A stretch of DNA of 5,951 bases from Odoribacteraceae bacterium (GCA_031267995.1 JAIRXZ010000160.1:1-5951); one strand, 5' to 3'; shown: positions 1 to 5,634, counted from the first letter of the stretch. The notes: generated by a model from the letters alone, not told the origin. A program made the numbers and translations.

Positions 1-1
1 G

Positions 2-1420
2 TTTTACGCGAATAACGCGCTGGTGAACACGGGGGAGCTGGTGTTCCGGGAGGTGGAGACGGGGGAGGAGGCGCTGGCGCTGCGAGCGTACGCGGGGGAG
101 GGGTTCCTGGAGTTCCGGTACGCGTTGCCGGAGGATTCTTACGAGCTGGGGTTCACGATCACGACGCGCGGGCTGGAGGGGGTGATCGCGAGTCAGACGA
201 CGTTCCTGAATTTGCAGTGGGGGGTGAATATGCCGAGCCTGGAGAAGAGCCGGGATTTCGAGAATCGATACACGGGGGTTTATTACCGGTCGGCGGGGGG
301 GAGCGTGGAGAATCTGTCGGTGTCCGGGAACGAGCGGGAGGAGCCACCGGTGAAGGTGAAGTGGGTGGCGTTTAAACAGCAGTTTTTTTCTTCGATCCTG
401 GTGGTGGATAGCCCTTGTAACGCGGTGGTGGCCTCGACGATTTCGAACGATCCGGGTTTTCTCAAGGAGGCGCGGGCGGAGTTGTCGCTGCCGTACGAGG
501 GGCGCGCGGAGGAGCGGTACGAGATGAGGTTTTTCTTCGGGCCAAATTCTTTCCCGGTGCTGGAGGCGTGCGGGGATGATCTGGATTTTACCGAGTTGGT
601 TGACCTGGGATGGAAGGGGGTGGCGTGGATTAACCGCTATTTGGTGATCCCGATGTTCCATTTCCTGGAACGGAACGTGACGCTGAATTACGGGTTGATT
701 ATTTTCTTGCTGACGCTGATTATCAAGATGTGCTTGTTCCCGCTGACGTACAAGTCGTATTTGTCGCAGGCGAAGATGAGGGTGTTGCGACCGCAGGTGG
801 AGGAGATTAACAAGCGTATCCCGGCGGATAAGGCGGGGGAGAGGCAACGCGCCACGATGACGCTTTACAGGCAGGCGAAGGTGAGTCCGATGGGGGGGTG
901 TCTGCCGATGTTGGTGCAGTTTCCGTTTTTGGTGGCGCTGTTTTATTTTTTCCCGGGGGCGATCGAGCTGAGGCAGCAGGGTTTTTTGTGGGCGACCGAT
1001 TTGGCGTCGTATGATTCGATTCTCGATTTGCCGTTTCGCGTGCCCGGGTACGGGAGTCACGTGAGTCTCTTTTGCTTGTTGATGACGGTGACGAATATCT
1101 TGTATACCGTGATGAATCAACGAAATCAACCGATGAATGATCAAATGAAAAGCATGAAGTACGTGATGTATTTGATGCCCGTGATTTTCCTCTTTGTCTT
1201 TAATGATTATTCTTCGGGACTGAGTTATTATTATTTTATCTCTTTGCTGATCACGATTATCCAGATGTGGGCTATCCGCCGCGTTGTCGATGATGCCAAG
1301 TTGCTGAAGGAGATTGAACGCGCGAAGTTGCGTCCAGTCAAGCCGTCCAAGTTCCAGGAGCGCCTCGTGGCCGCGCAAAAAGAGCAGGAACGCCGCCGCC
1401 GGGCTAAGTTGAAAAAGTGA
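2..1420 (+). CDS. yidC: Membrane protein insertase YidC, 5'-truncated by window edge
   Basis: YidC/Oxa1-family insertase, which helps inner-membrane proteins fold and insert, alone or with SecYEG. The frame is open to the left edge (FYANNALVNTGEL...), so the GTG at 23 is internal. 472 residues are visible; about 140 N-terminal residues are probably missing, judging from usual Bacteroidetes YidC length. Visible residues 1 to about 210 form the periplasmic beta-rich domain. The conserved core follows, with membrane segments near residues 230-250, 297-318, 354-372, 386-402 and 407-426. A charged cytoplasmic hairpin (AKMRVLRPQVEEINKRI) follows the first. Family motifs seen are FPLTYKSYLSQAKM, KVSPMGGCLPMLVQFPF and LMPVIFLFVFNDYSSGLSYYY. 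The strongly basic tail (QEQERRRRAKLKK is its character) probably touches the ribosome. The position of the E. coli groove arginine (R366) is lysine here (codon 725-727). Codons are unusually rich in third-position G. Confidence 0.96.
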   Translation, partial: FYANNALVNTGELVFREVETGEEALALRAYAGEGFLEFRYALPEDSYELGFTITTRGLEGVIASQTTFLNLQWGVNMPSLEKSRDFENRYTGVYYRSAGGSVENLSVSGNEREEPPVKVKWVAFKQQFFSSILVVDSPCNAVVASTISNDPGFLKEARAELSLPYEGRAEERYEMRFFFGPNSFPVLEACGDDLDFTELVDLGWKGVAWINRYLVIPMFHFLERNVTLNYGLIIFLLTLIIKMCLFPLTYKSYLSQAKMRVLRPQVEEINKRIPADKAGERQRATMTLYRQAKVSPMGGCLPMLVQFPFLVALFYFFPGAIELRQQGFLWATDLASYDSILDLPFRVPGYGSHVSLFCLLMTVTNILYTVMNQRNQPMNDQMKSMKYVMYLMPVIFLFVFNDYSSGLSYYYFISLLITIIQMWAIRRVVDDAKLLKEIERAKLRPVKPSKFQERLVAAQKEQERRRRAKLKK

Positions 1421-1536
1421 GAGGCTGCCCCGCGGACGGCGCGAGATTGGTACTGTAAGGTAAGTAATCGGTGTCGCGAGGCAGTTGACCAACGGTGCAG
1501 ACCAGGCAAGAGGTGTAAACCAGGCAATCACCACGC

Positions 1537-1566
1537 AAAAAGCCGCTCCCCTTCGGAGCGGCTTTT
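1537..1566 (+). terminator. Intrinsic terminator in repeat unit 1, probably ending yidC
   Basis: A perfect stem of GCCGCTCC with GGAGCGGC around a 5-nt loop is extended by AAAA/TTTT to 12 bp. The 3' side runs into TTTTATATA and the 5' side is an A-tract, so it could work in both directions. It is the first strong hairpin after the yidC stop, about 117 nt downstream. Confidence 0.8.
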
Positions 1567-1654
1567 ATATACCCAAAACAAGAAAGTGGCCTCATAAAAC
1601 AAGGAAGTCGCGTATGCCTCCAAGCCAACCAAGAAAGCAATGTGTACACCACGC

Positions 1655-1684
1655 AAAAAGCCGCCTCGAAAGGGAGCGGCTTTT
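1655..1684 (+). terminator. Terminator-like hairpin in repeat unit 2
   Basis: The outer stem is GCCGC/GCGGC flanked by AAAAA and TTTT. The inner part can fold as CUC/GGG with one bulged A, closed by a GAAA (GNRA-type) tetraloop. The structure is less perfect than in unit 1 but keeps the terminator layout. It may act as a backup to the first hairpin. Confidence 0.6.
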
Positions 1685-1773
1685 ATATACCCAAAACAAG
1701 AAAATGGCCTCATAAAACAAGGAACTCGCGTACGCCTCCAAGCCAACCAAGAAAGCAGCGTGCGCACCACGCG

Positions 1774-1801
1774 AAAAGCCGCCCCATTTCGGAGCGGCTT
1801 T
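1774..1801 (+). terminator. Terminator-like hairpin in repeat unit 3
   Basis: GCCGCCCC pairs with GGAGCGGC with one C-A mismatch around an ATTTC loop, flanked by AAAA and TTT. The T-tract is broken by AGATACC, so it is weaker than unit 1. The A-tract on its left side could equally serve minus-strand transcripts coming from rpsT. Confidence 0.5.
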
Positions 1802-1870
1802 AGATACCTTATAAAACAAAGAAGTCGCTTCACAAAACAAAGAAGCGGCTTCATATACCTACACAAAACA

Positions 1871-1904
1871 AGGAAGTAACGGGTGGATCCACCCGTTACC
1901 TCCT
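1871..1904 (-). terminator. 24-bp perfect palindrome, likely rpsT terminator
   Basis: Bases 1876-1899 are a perfect palindrome with half-site GTAACGGGTGGA, centred on GGATCC. After one A-C mismatch four more pairs extend it to 1871-1904. It begins about 24 nt beyond the rpsT stop. In RNA it would form a stem with a loop of about 4 nt. On the minus strand it is followed by TTCCTTGTTTTG, an imperfect T-rich tract. A terminator for the tRNA-Glu/rpsT transcript is the simplest reading; a dimeric protein site is the alternative. Confidence 0.65.
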
Positions 1905-1927
1905 ATTTCGTGCTCGCCAGGGAACGT

Positions 1928-2179
1928 TTACAGCCCGTTAACGTGTAGCGTCAACTTCGACGTCAGGTTGGCGGCCTTATTCTTGTGAATGATATTCTTC
2001 TTTGCCAGCTTATCCAGCATAGACACCACCTTGGGCAGCAACTCCGTGGCGGTAGTTTTGTCCGTTAGCAAGCGCAACTTCTTCATCGCGTTGCGTGTGG
2101 TCTTCGCGTAATAACGATTGTGCAGCCTTCTTTTTTCTGTCTGCCTGATCCTTTTTTCTGCGGATTTATGATTTGCCAT
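1928..2179 (-). CDS. rpsT: 30S ribosomal protein S20
   Basis: S20 binds 16S rRNA early in 30S assembly. The 83-residue product, MANHKSAEKRIRQTEKRR onward, is very basic and has the family's usual length and helical-hairpin layout. It shows the typical N-terminal ANHKSAEKRIRQ motif and a C-terminal HKNKAANLTSKL motif. I chose the ATG at 2179: the open frame reaches back to a TTG at 2191, but homologues begin at MANHKS and the extra MFEE is not family-like. No clear Shine-Dalgarno site precedes it, only an A/T-rich leader ending GAAGAG, as is common in Bacteroidetes. It lies 27 nt downstream of the tRNA-Glu(TTC) CCA end on the same strand and is probably co-transcribed with both tRNAs. Its composition is less GC-skewed than its neighbours, as expected for a highly expressed, codon-selected gene. 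Confidence 0.97.
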   Translation of the reverse strand: MANHKSAEKRIRQTEKRRLHNRYYAKTTRNAMKKLRLLTDKTTATELLPKVVSMLDKLAKKNIIHKNKAANLTSKLTLHVNGL

Positions 2180-2206
2180 CTCTTCAAACAAAATTTAGTT
2201 TAACCT

Positions 2207-2281
2207 TGGTAGTCCGTACGAGAATCGAACTCGTGTTACAAGAATGAAAATCTTGCGTCCTAGCCCCTAGACGAACGGACC
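2207..2281 (-). tRNA. tRNA-Glu (anticodon TTC), CCA encoded
   Basis: A full cloverleaf is visible on the minus strand: acceptor GGTCCGT with ACGGACT (closing pair G1-U72), D-arm GTC...GAC, anticodon stem CAAGA/TCTTG around loop TTTTCAT, T-arm ACGAG/CTCGT around TTCGATT, and discriminator A. The body is 72 nt (2210-2281) and CCA follows directly (2207-2209 on the plus strand read TGG). The anticodon TTC reads GAA, and GAG by wobble. It differs from the neighbouring tRNA-Glu at only two body positions. Confidence 0.96.
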
Positions 2282-2315
2282 TCTATTCGCGCTAACTCCA
2301 TTAAGACTTGGGTTG

Positions 2316-2387
2316 TAGTCCGTACGAGAATCGAACTCGTGTTACAAGAATGAGAATCTTGCGTCCTAACCCCTAGACGAACGGACC
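2316..2387 (-). tRNA. tRNA-Glu (anticodon CTC), CCA not encoded
   Basis: It has the same cloverleaf as the downstream tRNA-Glu, 70 of 72 bases identical. The differences are the wobble base (C34, plus-strand position 2354) and one D-loop base (2369). The anticodon CTC reads GAG only, a codon heavily used in yidC. The base after the discriminator A continues as CAA, so CCA must be added after transcription. It is the first gene of the tRNA-tRNA-rpsT transcript, 34 bp (28-34 depending on the CCA end) from its partner. Confidence 0.95.
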
Positions 2388-2407
2388 GTAAACGTTTTTA
2401 GCGGCTG

Positions 2408-2438
2408 CAAATATACGCCATTTTTAATTGCCTCCAAA
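2408..2438 (-). promoter_or_regulatory. Promoter for tRNA-Glu/tRNA-Glu/rpsT
   Basis: On the minus strand, TTTG (2438-2435) is separated by 19 bp from TATATTTG (2415-2408). This fits the Bacteroidetes primary sigma factor pattern TTG-N19-21-TAnnTTTG exactly. The expected transcription start is about 10-15 nt before the first tRNA base at 2387. It is arranged back-to-back with the rsmI promoter. Confidence 0.75.
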
Positions 2439-2460
2439 CAAAAGGGTGAATTTTTTCCCG

Positions 2461-2491
2461 TTGTCGTTTCCCGTCAATTCGTCTATCTTTG
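2461..2491 (+). promoter_or_regulatory. Promoter for rsmI
   Basis: TTG (2461-2463), a 20-bp spacer and TATCTTTG (2484-2491) match the Bacteroidetes -33/-7 consensus. The expected start is near 2497, leaving an A/C-rich leader of only about 12-15 nt with no Shine-Dalgarno sequence before the ATG at 2511. Confidence 0.75.
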
Positions 2492-2510
2492 TCGCGCAAA
2501 ACCTACACGG

Positions 2511-3191
2511 ATGGCAAAACTATTTCTGATACCCACGCCCGTGGGCAACCTCGAGGACATTACATTGCGGGCGATACGCGTGCTCAAAGAGGTCAGCGTG
2601 ATCCTGGCCGAAGACACCCGCGTGTCGGCGGTGCTGCTGAAGCGTCACGGGATAGCGACCCCCTTGCTCTCGCACCATAAATTCAACGAACACCAGCAGG
2701 TGGGACGCGTCGCCGACCGGATCGCCCGCGGCGAGGACGTGGCGTTAATCAGCGACGCGGGCACGCCGGGCATCTCCGACCCCGGTTTCCTGCTCGTGCG
2801 GGAGTGTGTCGAGCGGGGCATCGAAACGGAGTGCCTGCCGGGCGCCACCGCCTTCGTGCCGGCGCTGGTCAACTCCTCCTTCCCGTGCGACCGTTTTTGT
2901 TTCGAGGGATTCCTCCCGCAAAAAAAGGGGAGGCAGAAGCGACTGCTCGCCCTCGCGGACGAGGAGCGCACGATGATCTTTTACGAATCCCCCTTCCGCT
3001 TGGTAAAGGCGCTGGAGCAGATGCGCGCGTGCTTCGGCGGGGAGCGGCGGGCGTGCGTTGCCCGCGAAATCAGCAAGATTCATGAAGAGTACCGCCGGGG
3101 CACGATCGACGAACTCCTCGCGCACTTCACCACCTCCGGCGTCAAGGGGGAGATCGTCATCCTCGTGGAGGGGAGGAGCGAAGCCCGGTAA
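2511..3191 (+). CDS. rsmI: 16S rRNA (cytidine-1402-2'-O)-methyltransferase RsmI
   Basis: SAM-dependent tetrapyrrole-methylase-fold enzyme that 2'-O-methylates C1402 in the 30S decoding centre and so tunes decoding fidelity. The 226-residue product shows the family motifs in order: IPTPVGNLEDITLRA (7-21), LAEDTR (32-37), ALISDAGTPGISDPG (78-92), CLPGATAFVPAL (108-119), FCFEGFLPQKKGRQKR (129-144), FYESPFRL (157-164) and AREISKIHEEYRRGT (184-198). It is shorter than E. coli RsmI (286 aa), lacking the C-terminal extension; from memory this is usual in Bacteroidetes. The ATG is fixed by the promoter just upstream and by homologues starting close to the first motif. Its stop codon lies inside one copy of a 37-bp direct repeat shared with the end of ddl, and the two genes are 30 bp apart tail-to-tail. 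G and C are nearly balanced on its coding strand, unlike its neighbours. Confidence 0.96.
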   Translation: MAKLFLIPTPVGNLEDITLRAIRVLKEVSVILAEDTRVSAVLLKRHGIATPLLSHHKFNEHQQVGRVADRIARGEDVALISDAGTPGISDPGFLLVRECVERGIETECLPGATAFVPALVNSSFPCDRFCFEGFLPQKKGRQKRLLALADEERTMIFYESPFRLVKALEQMRACFGGERRACVAREISKIHEEYRRGTIDELLAHFTTSGVKGEIVILVEGRSEAR

Positions 3192-3225
3192 TCGCGGAAA
3201 GAATCCCCCGTCGCCTCCCGTTCAT
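3189..3225. repeat. 37-bp direct repeat, copy in the rsmI/ddl junction
   Basis: This segment, starting TAATCGCGGAAAGAATC and ending TCCCGTTCAT, matches 3260-3296 at 32 of 37 bases, with the copies offset by 71 bp. It contains the rsmI stop codon at one end and the ddl stop codon (3222-3224, complement) at the other. Confidence 0.85.
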
Positions 3226-4211
3226 CCTCGCGGGGCGAAGGAGCGGAGCTTATTCTCGATAATCGCGGAAAGAATCTCCCGGAGGCACCCGTTCATCGCG
3301 GTCACCATTTTGGGAATAAAACTATTGGAAGTCATTCCTGGCGTGGTATTCACCTCCAGCATAAAAATCTCGTCCCCCCTCACGCGGTAATCCACGCGGA
3401 CGATCCCCTCGCACCGCAGGAGGTCGTAAATCGCGGAAGAGAGCCTTTTGAGGCGGTCTGAAAACTCCTCCGGGACGCGTGCCGGGATAATCTCCTCCGC
3501 GCAAGCGGGATCGTACTTTGCCTGGAAATCGAAAAGCTCCCTTTTAGAAATCACCTCCGCCACCGGCAGCAGCGCCACCATCTCCCCGCTCTTGACCACC
3601 CCGCAAGTAAACTCCCGACCGTCGATAAACTCCTCCACCAGCACCTCCGGGCAATAACCCATCGCCCTCGCCACGGCATCCTCCAGCTCGTCGAGCGCCT
3701 TCACCTTGGCGATACCGAAGCTGGAACCCTCCGCGTTAGGCTTCACGAAACAGGGCAGCCCCAGCGTGTCGACAACCTCCTGCCTGTCATACGCCACGCC
3801 CCGCCTCAGCAGCAGGGAATCGGGCACCTTCACGCCGTGCCCCCTCAGGTAAGCGTTGCACGTGTACTTGTCAAACGTCAGCGCGGAGCACAGCACGCCG
3901 CACCCCCCGTACGGCACCCGCGCCATATCGAGATAGCCTTGCAGCAGCCCGTTCTCGCCGGGCGTACCGTGGACGGTAATATAAGCGAAGTCGAACCTCA
4001 CCCTCTCGCCCCCCCTGGCGAAAGAAAAATCATTCCTATCCACCGGGTAGCGCTCCTCCCCCTCGACAACATTCCACTCCAAACCCCTGATGACCACGAG
4101 AAACTTGTTAAACCGTTCCCCGTCCAGCATCTCGTAAACGTGGTTTCCCGACCGGATCGAGACCTCGTACTCGGCGGAGTCCCCCCCCGCGATAACAGCG
4201 ACATTCTTCAT
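3222..4211 (-). CDS. ddl: D-alanine--D-alanine ligase
   Basis: ATP-grasp enzyme that joins two D-alanines for the peptidoglycan stem peptide in the cytoplasm. The 329-residue product has GGDSAEYEVS (9-18, with E14 matching E. coli DdlB E15), HGTPGENGLLQGYLD (81-95), ALTFDKYTCN (110-119), CFVKPNAEGSSFGIAKV (154-170), VEEFIDGREFT (192-202), the omega-loop FQAKYDP (229-235, with Y233 matching DdlB Y216, typical of D-Ala rather than D-Lac ligases), VRVDYR (271-276) and MLEVNTTPGMTSNSFIP (284-300) with the Mg-binding E286 and N288. The frame extends upstream to 4376, but that part overlaps the divergent MATE gene and is not Ddl-like; MKNVAVIAGG is the proper start. The last about 20 codons take part in a local 37-bp duplication. 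It is tail-to-tail with rsmI and divergent from the MATE gene. Confidence 0.97.
   Translation of the reverse strand: MKNVAVIAGGDSAEYEVSIRSGNHVYEMLDGERFNKFLVVIRGLEWNVVEGEERYPVDRNDFSFARGGERVRFDFAYITVHGTPGENGLLQGYLDMARVPYGGCGVLCSALTFDKYTCNAYLRGHGVKVPDSLLLRRGVAYDRQEVVDTLGLPCFVKPNAEGSSFGIAKVKALDELEDAVARAMGYCPEVLVEEFIDGREFTCGVVKSGEMVALLPVAEVISKRELFDFQAKYDPACAEEIIPARVPEEFSDRLKRLSSAIYDLLRCEGIVRVDYRVRGDEIFMLEVNTTPGMTSNSFIPKMVTAMNGCLREILSAIIENKLRSFAPRG
3260..3296. repeat. 37-bp direct repeat, copy inside the ddl 3' end
   Basis: Partner of 3189-3225. Here the repeat is coding on the minus strand, giving the ddl residues MNGCLREILSAI. The copy at 3189-3225 would be read in another frame. The pair looks like a small tandem duplication at the ddl end. 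Confidence 0.85.
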
Positions 4212-4219
4212 TTTTTTAA

Positions 4220-4227
4220 TACTTTCG
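4220..4227 (+). promoter_or_regulatory. Candidate -7 element for the MATE gene
   Basis: TACTTTCG matches TAnnTTTG except for one T-to-C change. It is followed by GCGGCGCAAAA, similar to the sequence after the rsmI -7 box (TCGCGCAAAA). No TTG is found at the -33 position, which would fall in the ddl start region. The support is moderate. Confidence 0.4.
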
Positions 4228-4232
4228 CGGCG

Positions 4233-4240
4233 CAAAAATA
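4233..4240 (-). promoter_or_regulatory. Candidate -7 element for ddl
   Basis: On the minus strand TATTTTTG is an exact TAnnTTTG match, and its last base lies 22 nt before the ddl ATG. The -33 region would lie inside the first MATE codons and has no clean TTG. It lies only a few bases from the opposing MATE element, so the two promoters overlap physically. Confidence 0.5.
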
Positions 4241-4247
4241 TGAAAAA

Positions 4248-5633
4248 ATGTCCGAAATAAACGACCTCACGCGGGGAAGTGTCGGCAAGGGCGTGTGGAG
4301 CATGGCCATCCCGTTGATCACCGCCTCCTTCATCCAGATGGCCTACAGCCTCACCGACATGTTCTGGGTAGGGCACCTGGGGAGCGAGAGCGTGGCCGCC
4401 GTCGGCGCCGCCGCCTTCTTCCTTTGGCTATGCAACGCCCTATCGCTCACGTGCAAGGTAGGCGTGGAAGTCTCCGTCTCCCAATCGTTGGGCGCCCGTC
4501 AGCCCACCCGCGCCCGCGTCTACGCCAACCAGGCATCCCTCCTCGCGGGAGTCATCGCCTGCGCGTACGCCGTCGCCGTCTGGATCGCCTCCGCCCGCCT
4601 CATCTCCATCTTCCACCTCGCCCCCGCCATCTCCGCCGACTCCTCGGCCTACCTTCGCGCCACCGTCCCGGCGCTATTCTTCATGTTCAACAACAACATC
4701 TTCACCGGCATTTACAACGGCCAGGGCAACAGCCGCACGCCCGTCAAGATCCTCTCCGTCGGCTTCATCTGCAACATCGTCTTCGACCCGCTTTTCATCT
4801 ACGGCTGGGGCTACATCCCCCCCCTGGGCACCACCGGCGCGGCCGTCGCCACGGTACTCTCCCAGGGCGTCGTCTTCGCCATCTTCATCTACAAACTCTA
4901 CATCAAGCGCTCGGCGCTCGGCAAGCTCCGGCTCGCCAGCCGCTGGCGTCCCCGCTTCATCCGCCGGGTAGCCGCCCTGGGACTCCCCGTCAGCCTGCAA
5001 AACGCCCTCTTCGCCATCTTCTCCCTCACCCTGGCCACCTTGGCCGCCCGCTGGGGACACGTCGGGATAGCCGTCCAGAGCATCGGCGCGCAAGTAGAAG
5101 CCCTCACGTGGATGACCGCCGCCGGCTTCTCCACCGCCCTCGCCGCCTTCGTCGGGCAGAACTTCGGCGCCCGCGACCCTCGCCGCGTCCGCCAGGGCTA
5201 CCGCTACACCCTCAAACTCTCCGCCGGCATCAGCCTCGTCGCCACCCTCGCCTTCCTCCTGCTGGGTCGCCAGATCTTCGGCCTCTTCGTGCGGGAGCCG
5301 GCAACCATCGCCGCCGGCAGCGACTACCTCGCCATCCTCGCCCTCTCCCAGCTCTTTTGCGCCTTCGAAAGCGTCACCGCCGGCGCCTTCAACGGCTGGG
5401 GAAAAACCATCCCCCCCTCCGTCACGGGCATCCTCCTCACCGCCGCCCGCGTCCCCTTGGCCTACTACCTCGTATCCTTCCCCTTTTTCGGGTTAAACGG
5501 CATCTGGTGGAGCATCACCATCTCCAGCATCCTCAAGGGAATCGTCCTGGTCGCGTGGTACGGCCGTTTCCAGAAAAACGCCTCGCGACGCCTCCTCGCC
5601 CGCCCCCTTCCCCGCGTCAGCGCGGAAAAATAG
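4248..5633 (+). CDS. MATE-family multidrug/toxin efflux transporter
   Basis: Inner-membrane antiporter of the MATE (NorM/DinF-like) family, predicted to export organic compounds using Na+ or H+; the substrate cannot be told from the sequence. The 461-residue product has the family's length and twelve hydrophobic segments in two pseudo-repeats. The N-lobe has IPLITASFIQMAYSLTDMFW (21-40, with D37 in the conserved TM1 region), VGHLGSESVAAVG (41-53) and GQGNSRTP (158-165). The C-lobe repeats the pattern with LGLPVSLQNALF (244-255), VGQNFGARDPRRVRQG (302-317) and GWGKTIPP (383-390). The frame is open back to 3837, antisense to ddl; I chose the ATG at 4248 because the family N-terminus fits there and a promoter-like box lies just upstream. 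An out-of-frame ATG at 4240 precedes it. Codons favour third-position C strongly, the reverse of yidC though both genes lie on the same strand. Confidence 0.93.
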   Translation: MSEINDLTRGSVGKGVWSMAIPLITASFIQMAYSLTDMFWVGHLGSESVAAVGAAAFFLWLCNALSLTCKVGVEVSVSQSLGARQPTRARVYANQASLLAGVIACAYAVAVWIASARLISIFHLAPAISADSSAYLRATVPALFFMFNNNIFTGIYNGQGNSRTPVKILSVGFICNIVFDPLFIYGWGYIPPLGTTGAAVATVLSQGVVFAIFIYKLYIKRSALGKLRLASRWRPRFIRRVAALGLPVSLQNALFAIFSLTLATLAARWGHVGIAVQSIGAQVEALTWMTAAGFSTALAAFVGQNFGARDPRRVRQGYRYTLKLSAGISLVATLAFLLLGRQIFGLFVREPATIAAGSDYLAILALSQLFCAFESVTAGAFNGWGKTIPPSVTGILLTAARVPLAYYLVSFPFFGLNGIWWSITISSILKGIVLVAWYGRFQKNASRRLLARPLPRVSAEK

Positions 5634-5634
5634 T

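Larger units (their letters stand above)
1575..1876. repeat. Seven copies of a 12-bp motif AAAACAARRAAG nested in the array
   Basis: Copies start at 1575, 1596, 1693, 1714, 1813, 1834 and 1865, with one-base deviations in some. The first six form three pairs at a constant 21-bp spacing, close to two helical turns, and the last follows 31 bp after the sixth. In unit 3 the motif is followed by short inverted GAAG...CTTC sequences. The spacing suggests that a smaller unit was amplified inside the larger one, or a row of equally phased protein sites; the sequence alone does not decide. Confidence 0.75.
1529..1882. repeat. Tandem array of three 118-bp hairpin-bearing units
   Basis: The units start at 1529, 1647 and 1765, each with CACCACGC followed by an A-tract and a GC-rich hairpin, so the period is exactly 118 bp. 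Units 1 and 2 differ at about 14 of 118 positions, and half of these lie in the hairpin loop region. Unit 3 keeps the hairpin but its second half diverges, and it contains a decayed partial fourth hairpin arm (AGCGGCTTCATATACC, from 1844). The gap 1421-1528 before the array holds nothing I recognise apart from weak similarity to the unit edge (ACCAGGCAATCACC). Reading frames run through the array in several phases only because 118 is not a multiple of 3; I do not regard them as genes. The array lies between convergent yidC and rpsT. It could be stacked transcription terminators or a dispersed intergenic repeat family. Confidence 0.92.

Noticed and set aside
1404..1879. Several reading frames of 60-112 codons on both strands through the repeat array, such as minus 1528-1866
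   Set aside because: Their peptides are the same repeat translated in shifting frames (period 118, not divisible by 3) with no start signals. They run through terminator hairpins and resemble no protein family I recognise.
1529..1882. CRISPR array
   Set aside because: The period is 118 bp, and the spacers between hairpins are themselves conserved. No 25-40 bp repeat with unique spacers and no cas genes are present.
2180..2191. TTG start for rpsT adding MFEE
   Set aside because: S20 proteins begin MANHKS; the four extra residues are leader sequence.
1421..2510. A dif (XerCD) site to match the skew reversal
   Set aside because: I looked for a 28-bp imperfect inverted repeat with a 6-bp centre and TTAT-type arms and found none that I could defend.
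3225..3242. Hairpin CCTCGC/GCGAAGG as a terminator between rsmI and ddl
   Set aside because: The stem is short with a bulge, lies inside ddl coding sequence and has no T-tract on either strand.
3837..4247. Upstream extension of the MATE frame to 3837
   Set aside because: It is antisense to ddl and adds 137 residues with no MATE similarity; the family start fits 4248.
4212..4376. Upstream extension of ddl to a start at 4376
   Set aside because: The extra 55 residues are antisense to the MATE N-terminus and unlike Ddl; MKNVAVIAGG at 4211 is the normal family start.
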